A stretch of DNA of 63,533 bases from Prolixibacteraceae bacterium UBA6029 (GTDB lineage Bacteria > Bacteroidota > Bacteroidia > Bacteroidales > Prolixibacteraceae), in contig DIZL01000025.1 in assembly GCA_002429385.1 (NCBI GenBank), positions 1-63,533 on the forward strand, read 5' to 3'. The notes under the pieces were generated by a model. It had not been told where the DNA came from. It did no database searches and worked only from the letters and a program-made list of their open reading frames with translations. A program made the translations under genes and the position numbers. Every line of letters starts with the position of its first letter. Positions within the stretch are counted from its first letter, which is position 1. Below are positions 59,844 through 63,533 of the stretch, in pieces.

Positions 59844-60438
59844 CATACCGACCAAATCCATCCTGGTAATCTGCCCTTCAGATATTGTTCTGACAGGCCT
59901 TTTCGAAATCTTAAAAGGCAGTCAGGCAGAGGAGATTATTCAGCTTCACAGAGGCGATGAGATTTTTGATTACCCCGCCCTGGCTGGACATTTCCTGGTG
60001 ATTGCCTCCCCGGAGGAAATTGAAAAAAGCAGTGCATTGATCCGTAAAATACTTTCAACTGACGGAAGTGTTCAATTCATGAATCTTCAACTTGAACCGG
60101 TTGCAGTAAATACCAACCAGGCAGTTAACCTGTTTGATTCTCCGGCCCTGATTTGCTACAAGGCCAATGAGATCATGAATTCCTTCCCTGCAAATCAGTC
60201 TAAAGACACAAACGCCGAGCTTACACGTCGTGAAACGGAAGTCCTGAAACTCCTCACCAAAGGCTATTCGAACAAGGAAATTGCCGATCAACTTTTTGTC
60301 AGCACCCATACGGTCATCTCGCATCGTAAGAATATCTCAGAGAAAACAGGTATTAAATCAGCCTCAGGAATGACCATGTATGCCATCCTGAAAAAGATCA
60401 TTGATGTAAATGATATAGATACGGCTGACCTGATATAA
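59836..60438 (+). CDS. LuxR-type regulator with degenerate receiver-like domain
   Basis: 200 residues. C-terminal LuxR/FixJ helix-turn-helix about 130-190 (LTRRETEVLKLLTKGYSNKE, LFVSTHTVISHRKNI). The N-terminal ~120 residues have a receiver-like alpha/beta layout (SILVICPSDIVLTGLFEILK) but no clear phosphoacceptor Asp cluster, so it may not be phosphorylated. Genetic coupling to a RIC-like protein suggests control by iron-sulfur or NO stress (inference). Confidence 0.83.
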   Translation: MSNIPTKSILVICPSDIVLTGLFEILKGSQAEEIIQLHRGDEIFDYPALAGHFLVIASPEEIEKSSALIRKILSTDGSVQFMNLQLEPVAVNTNQAVNLFDSPALICYKANEIMNSFPANQSKDTNAELTRRETEVLKLLTKGYSNKEIADQLFVSTHTVISHRKNISEKTGIKSASGMTMYAILKKIIDVNDIDTADLI

Positions 60439-60478
60439 ATCCCCTCTTTTAGGGATAGTTTGCTGAGAATTACCCCTG

Positions 60479-60515
60479 TACTTTTGCTTCAGTAATTTTT
60501 TAACTGAAAGCAAAA
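60479..60515 (+). promoter_or_regulatory. Internal promoter with overlapping palindrome
   Basis: TACTTTTG at 60479-60486 is an exact TAnnTTTG match, with TTTG at 60459 upstream. An inverted repeat TTTTGCTTCAGT (60482-60493) and ACTGAAAGCAAAA (60503-60515, one bulge) spans the -7 element and the start codon of the next gene, as an operator would. Confidence 0.5.
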
Positions 60516-61312
60516 TGAAGAATCTTATCGTACTAGCTGCAATCTTTGCAGTTCTCAGTGTTCAATCCCAGGATCGCGTTTTCACATCCACCTATCAAAG
60601 TAACGTGCTCAACCAGGGACAAAAGGAAATTGAAGTGTGGTCTACCCTGGGCACTAACCGTCAGGATTATTACAGGGGATTGAATCACAGCCTTGAGTTC
60701 GAAATTGGACTGGGCGGAAAGCTACAGACTGCCTTTTACCTGAATTACGGGTACAGTAAAGGAATCACCCAAATAAACGGGGCTGACGTAATTAACTCAA
60801 CCAACTCGTATAGTTTTGCCAATGAATGGAAACTGAAACTAAGCGATCCGGTTGCCGATAAGCTGGGCTCAGCAGTTTACCTGGAGTATAATCTTGCCCC
60901 GGATGAAACGGAACTGGAAGGAAAGATTATCCTGGATAAACAGGTTGGACGATTTACACATGCCTTTAACCTGTCCGGCGAACTCGTCTCTGAAAAATCA
61001 TTTATCTCAGAAGGTAGTAAACTGAACCCTATAAGTGAACATGAGTTTAATCTCGAATTGAACTACGGTCTCTCCTACAAAATCAATGAGAAATGGTTTG
61101 CGGGAATTGAAATGATGAATGCAAATGTGATCGCACAAAATGCACTCGAAAAATCTATTCTCACGGCTGGCCCGGTAATTTCCTACACGGGCGAAGGCTT
61201 CTGGATCAACTTCTCCCTGATGCCCCAGCTGACCGATCTTAAGGCTGGCAAACGCAATATCTCGGACGACGACGGTCTTCAGGCACGCTTAATCTTCTCC
61301 TATGCATTATAA
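60515..61312 (+). CDS. Outer-membrane beta-barrel protein
   Basis: 265 residues. Signal peptide (LIVLAAIFAVLSVQSQ), then about ten amphipathic strands (LEFEIGLGGKLQTAFYLNYG, AVYLEYNLAPDETELEG, FNLELNYGLSYKI, FWINFSLMPQLTD) ending in the aromatic C-terminal strand ARLIFSYAL. No named family recognised. It overlaps the cytochrome gene by 11 bp, which suggests joint function at the outer membrane, for example as a porin-type partner in electron transfer (speculative). Confidence 0.72.
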   Translation: MKNLIVLAAIFAVLSVQSQDRVFTSTYQSNVLNQGQKEIEVWSTLGTNRQDYYRGLNHSLEFEIGLGGKLQTAFYLNYGYSKGITQINGADVINSTNSYSFANEWKLKLSDPVADKLGSAVYLEYNLAPDETELEGKIILDKQVGRFTHAFNLSGELVSEKSFISEGSKLNPISEHEFNLELNYGLSYKINEKWFAGIEMMNANVIAQNALEKSILTAGPVISYTGEGFWINFSLMPQLTDLKAGKRNISDDDGLQARLIFSYAL

Positions 61313-61610
61313 AAACCTAAAACGGACCGCTCTGGCGGTCCTTATTTTACTCAGCGCATGTAGCCCCGCCTTGTATATTCCCTCAATGGCAGATGCCACC
61401 CGCACAGGGATCTCAGCCGACAGTTTACTGATTGGCCGGAAGCTGTATGTCAATCACTGTGGAAGTTGCCACAACCTGCACCTGCCCGAACAATACACCC
61501 GCACCCACTGGGAAGAAGAAATCTATTTTATGAAGTGCAAAGCCAAATTAACAGAAAACGAAGCGAAACTGATCACCCAGTTTGTAACTGCACATAGCAA
61601 ACCGGAATAA
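61302..61610 (+). CDS. Mono-heme c-type cytochrome lipoprotein
   Basis: 102 residues. Lipobox LLSACS (Cys about 20), then one CxxCH haem site in VNHCGSCHNLH (about 50) and a distal Met candidate in IYFMKCKAKL. Such short lipid-anchored cytochromes pass electrons in the periplasm. Coupled by overlap to the beta-barrel gene and in line with the RIC-like/LuxR pair, giving a possible redox or nitrosative-stress operon. Confidence 0.85.
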   Translation: MHYKNLKRTALAVLILLSACSPALYIPSMADATRTGISADSLLIGRKLYVNHCGSCHNLHLPEQYTRTHWEEEIYFMKCKAKLTENEAKLITQFVTAHSKPE

Positions 61611-61823
61611 CCAATCCATAGAGGCTCAATCTTACTTTCTCTTCGGAAATAAACCTCCTCTACTCCTTTCTTTATTAATTGGTGGACAGTCATCCTTCAA
61701 TTTCCCCTTATCGGGGTTTCCTCATGAACTTATGCCTTAGTGGTAAAAAAGATGATTCTGCATGACTGGCTTAACAGGCAACTAATCCTGTCCGTTTCCC
61801 TATCATCCGGTTTGGTATCGGGA

Positions 61824-61966
61824 GGGTATCCCTTGGGTATTCCTTCTCTATATCTGTACTATGATTGATCTATAACTGTACAAAAATTCATATATTTGTA
61901 TAGATAGAGATCAATCATAGTTTAATCATTGAAAAGGAATACCCAAGGAATACCCAAGGGATACCC
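61824..61966 (+). repeat. 11-bp-phased palindromic array upstream of the DUF6266 gene
   Basis: Thirteen contiguous 11-bp units. Outer arms: GGGTATCCCTT and GGGTATTCCTT (61824-61845) against AAGGAATACCC, AAGGAATACCC and AAGGGATACCC (61934-61966). Inner arms 61859-61884 and 61895-61920 also pair (13 bp perfect, then 3 mismatches, then 6 bp), each separated from the outer arm by exactly 13 nt. Same period and mirror layout as the palindromes at 13, 32 and 53 kb but a different unit sequence. It ends 30 bp before the DUF6266 ATG, so it lies in the leader or promoter. Confidence 0.85.
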
Positions 61967-61996
61967 TCTATAGTATTAACTTAATACGAATGAATC

Positions 61997-62644
61997 ATGG
62001 CACGAATGAAAAGAAACATCGGTGATCTGGTCTCAGGACGGATTGGTAATGTTGTATTTTATACACGGAATGGAGTGAATTATGTACGAGCAGCTCCTGA
62101 TCGTAAAAAAGACTCCTGGTCGCCGCAGCAGATGTTGCACCGTCAGCGGTTTAGTAAAGCCAGCTACCTGTGGAGCCAGCTTAAAAAGACAAAAGTAGCA
62201 CCAATCTGGAATTTAGCAGCCGAGCGTATGAACGGATACGCATTGTTTATGAAAGCCAATATGCCAGCCTACGCTTTGGACGGCAGCATTATTGACGCAA
62301 AAATGCTGAAGATTTCGACGGGTAAACTGCATCTGCCTATGGATTTGGAAGCCACAAGGGAGATAGCAGGAAGCTTGGTGATTACGGTAAGCTGGAAAAA
62401 TGACCCCAATCTGAAAGGTAAATGCCTGGAGAATGAATTGATGGCTGTAAGCGTTAACAACGGACATTACTCTGCCATGACCCCTACCGGCCTGCTGAGA
62501 AACTCACTTGGCGGCACATTTACCCTGCCCGTAAAGCCAGCCGAAGCCACGCATATTTACCTGTTCTTTGCCTCGCAGGACGGATTGGATTATACCGAGA
62601 GTGTTTGTTTTGAATTAGGAGAAAATACGAATTACACGGATTAA
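61997..62644 (+). CDS. DUF6266 protein
   Basis: 215 residues, soluble, no signal peptide. The N-terminus (MKRNIGDLVSGRIGNVVFYT then NYVRAAPDRKK) and the run of Gln/Arg-rich helix (WSPQQMLHRQRFSKASYLW) are hallmarks of the Bacteroidota DUF6266 family; the C-terminal half is beta-rich (GSLVITVSWKNDPNLKG, ATHIYLFFASQDG). Function unknown. Directly preceded by an 11-bp-phased palindrome. The last residues NTNYTD and the stop are encoded inside an ATTACACGGATTA repeat tract that continues downstream, so the 3' end may have been rebuilt. Confidence 0.8.
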   Translation: MARMKRNIGDLVSGRIGNVVFYTRNGVNYVRAAPDRKKDSWSPQQMLHRQRFSKASYLWSQLKKTKVAPIWNLAAERMNGYALFMKANMPAYALDGSIIDAKMLKISTGKLHLPMDLEATREIAGSLVITVSWKNDPNLKGKCLENELMAVSVNNGHYSAMTPTGLLRNSLGGTFTLPVKPAEATHIYLFFASQDGLDYTESVCFELGENTNYTD

Positions 62645-62697
62645 TACGAATTACACGAAAAGGCAGATTACACGGATTATAACGGATTACACGGATC
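62616..62697 (+). repeat. ATTACACGGATTA-type repeat tract
   Basis: At least four near-copies of (G)ATTACACGGATTA or GAATTACACGA in 82 bp, starting inside the 3' end of the DUF6266 gene. Confidence 0.75.
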
Positions 62698-62701
62698 GAA
62701 G

Positions 62702-62793
62702 CGTCATCCTGTCCCGAGTACTCGGGATCAGGATCCCCCAATAGTGCGAGTGGGTGCCGAAACAATCCCGATAGTCATCGGGACAGAATGACG
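62702..62793. repeat. Compound palindrome with two inner hairpins
   Basis: 62702-62717 pairs with 62778-62793 (one mismatch). Inside, CCCGAGTACTCGGG and CCCGATAGTCATCGGG form two smaller hairpins. REP-like intergenic element; the first inner core recurs at 12426 and 26293. Confidence 0.8.
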
Positions 62794-63099
62794 GGGTAAT
62801 GAGAGGCTGCCTATTACCTCTATGCAAATTTGATAGCTAAAAGACAAAAAAAAGCAAGCAATTGCTTTGATTTATAAACATAACTTCATAAATTTAGCAC
62901 AATTTTAAAAATCAGATACATAGACCAAAGCAAAAACGGTTTGGGAATAATTAAAGTAACTAAAAAGTACTATAGACATTCCGCTATTTACTAGTTATGG
63001 GCAAGTTAGTACGAATGTAGCTGCAAGAAAACACACCGACATTAGACAAACAAGCTCATAGCTATTGCTACAAGTAAATCATTTAAAAACAAATTAAAT
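62794..63099 (+). other. AT-rich region before the last gene
   Basis: 306 bp, no ORF. Contains TAGTTATGGGCAAGTTAG near 62992 and ACACACCGACATTAGAC near 63032, which look like the 5' flanks of accessory gene cassettes in other Bacteroidota, from memory only. No clear attC structure could be drawn. Confidence 0.35.
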
Positions 63100-63450
63100 A
63101 TGGGACTATTAGACTTTTTCAAATCAAACAAAATTGAAACGAACGAAAGCACGACAGGTGTTTATTCTGTAAGTGGTAAGAATTTAACACCACTAAATGA
63201 ATTACCGAAGACAGGTTCTATTCGCGACATTTCTGAGAGTCTTGGTTTTAAGACGTGGCACAGTGTCGTAACATTTGAATCAAAAAAGATTCAATGTATA
63301 GTATTTAAGAGACGTACAAAAGAACCAATAATTGTATTAGCAACTGACGAAACACAGTCGTTGTCATATTCGGATGTAATTAAAATTATACAACAAATTG
63401 ATTGGGGTTTTCAATGGCGTCAATTAGATTTTGAAGATAGTAACAAATAA
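63100..63450 (+). CDS. Hypothetical AT-rich accessory protein
   Basis: 116 residues. MGLLDFFKSNKIET start, a central beta strand pair (KTWHSVVTFESKKIQCIVFK) and an acidic C-terminus. No family recognised. The gene is clearly richer in A+T (AAA, ATT, ACA codons) than its neighbours, consistent with recent acquisition. Confidence 0.6.
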   Translation: MGLLDFFKSNKIETNESTTGVYSVSGKNLTPLNELPKTGSIRDISESLGFKTWHSVVTFESKKIQCIVFKRRTKEPIIVLATDETQSLSYSDVIKIIQQIDWGFQWRQLDFEDSNK

Positions 63451-63533
63451 AATGAGATTTCTTTAACAATTAAAAACTAAATTTTAGTTGATTTTGGTCT
63501 GAAAGTGTTGGGGTGTAAGTAGAAATTACAAAT

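Noticed and set aside
1..63533. Insertion sequences, prophage, rRNA or tRNA genes
   Set aside because: No transposase, integrase, phage structural gene, tRNA T-loop plus acceptor pattern or rRNA segment was recognised on either strand.

Overview
The window looks like a chromosomal segment of an anaerobic member of the Bacteroidota, probably of the Bacteroidales/Marinilabiliales type. Supporting signs are C-terminal type IX secretion (T9SS) sorting domains on four proteins, -7 promoter elements of the TAnnTTTG type, an acpP-fabF-rnc cluster, two RprX/RprY-like two-component pairs, the [FeFe]-hydrogenase maturases HydG and HydF, and many Bacteroidota-type intergenic palindromes. No rRNA, tRNA, CRISPR array, transposase or prophage was recognised.

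Layout. 80-9250 (minus): a five-gene secreted carbohydrate-degrading operon (two unassigned (alpha/alpha)6 proteins, a GH63-like enzyme, a divergent GH28-like beta-helix and a multidomain GH26 mannanase) with no SusC/SusD inside the window. 9480-12933: debris plus the UDP-sugar pair ugd-uxs; remnants of a PAS kinase and of a receiver domain flank ugd-uxs in the order expected for one interrupted hybrid kinase gene. 13576-24307: purN, acpP-fabF-rnc, a kinase/regulator pair, a T9SS chitinase, lepA and a DUF6452/DUF6048 pair. 24410-31880: a Cys-rich peptide, aspA, a ParE-type toxin-antitoxin pair, hydG, a block of dispersed short repeats, and a cupin regulator with an acyl-CoA ligase. 32760-37611: two T9SS proteins built from a shared LamG-like module. 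37685-44648: dapF, kdsB, a sigma-54 activator, lptE, secG and groES-groEL. 45359-50428: mprF-acvB (lysyl-lipid synthesis and hydrolysis) facing a PAP2-dgkA pair. 50591-53467: a second kinase/regulator pair divergent from two small basic secreted proteins. 54075-61610: hydF, a family VIII-like esterase, a DEAD-box helicase, and a four-gene operon with a RIC-like di-iron protein, a LuxR regulator, a beta-barrel and a cytochrome c lipoprotein. 61824-63450: an array plus DUF6266 gene and an AT-rich hypothetical gene.

The most unusual feature is a dispersed family of long palindromes made entirely of contiguous 11-bp units (13228-13391, 32014-32208, 53708-53871). A differently sequenced array of the same 11-bp period and mirror symmetry lies directly upstream of an intact DUF6266 gene (61824-61966), and a one-armed array lies at 44793-44836. 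The three canonical copies and the 44.8-kb copy are followed by a conserved flank whose one frame reads FLS, most often FLSG(K/T)xG, resembling the start of DUF6266 proteins. A DUF6266 C-terminal fragment sits at 9480-9719. I suggest that array plus DUF6266 is one recurrent genetic unit, mostly decayed here. Its function is unknown; the period matches one turn of A-form double-stranded RNA, so a structured RNA or a phased protein-binding site are both possible.
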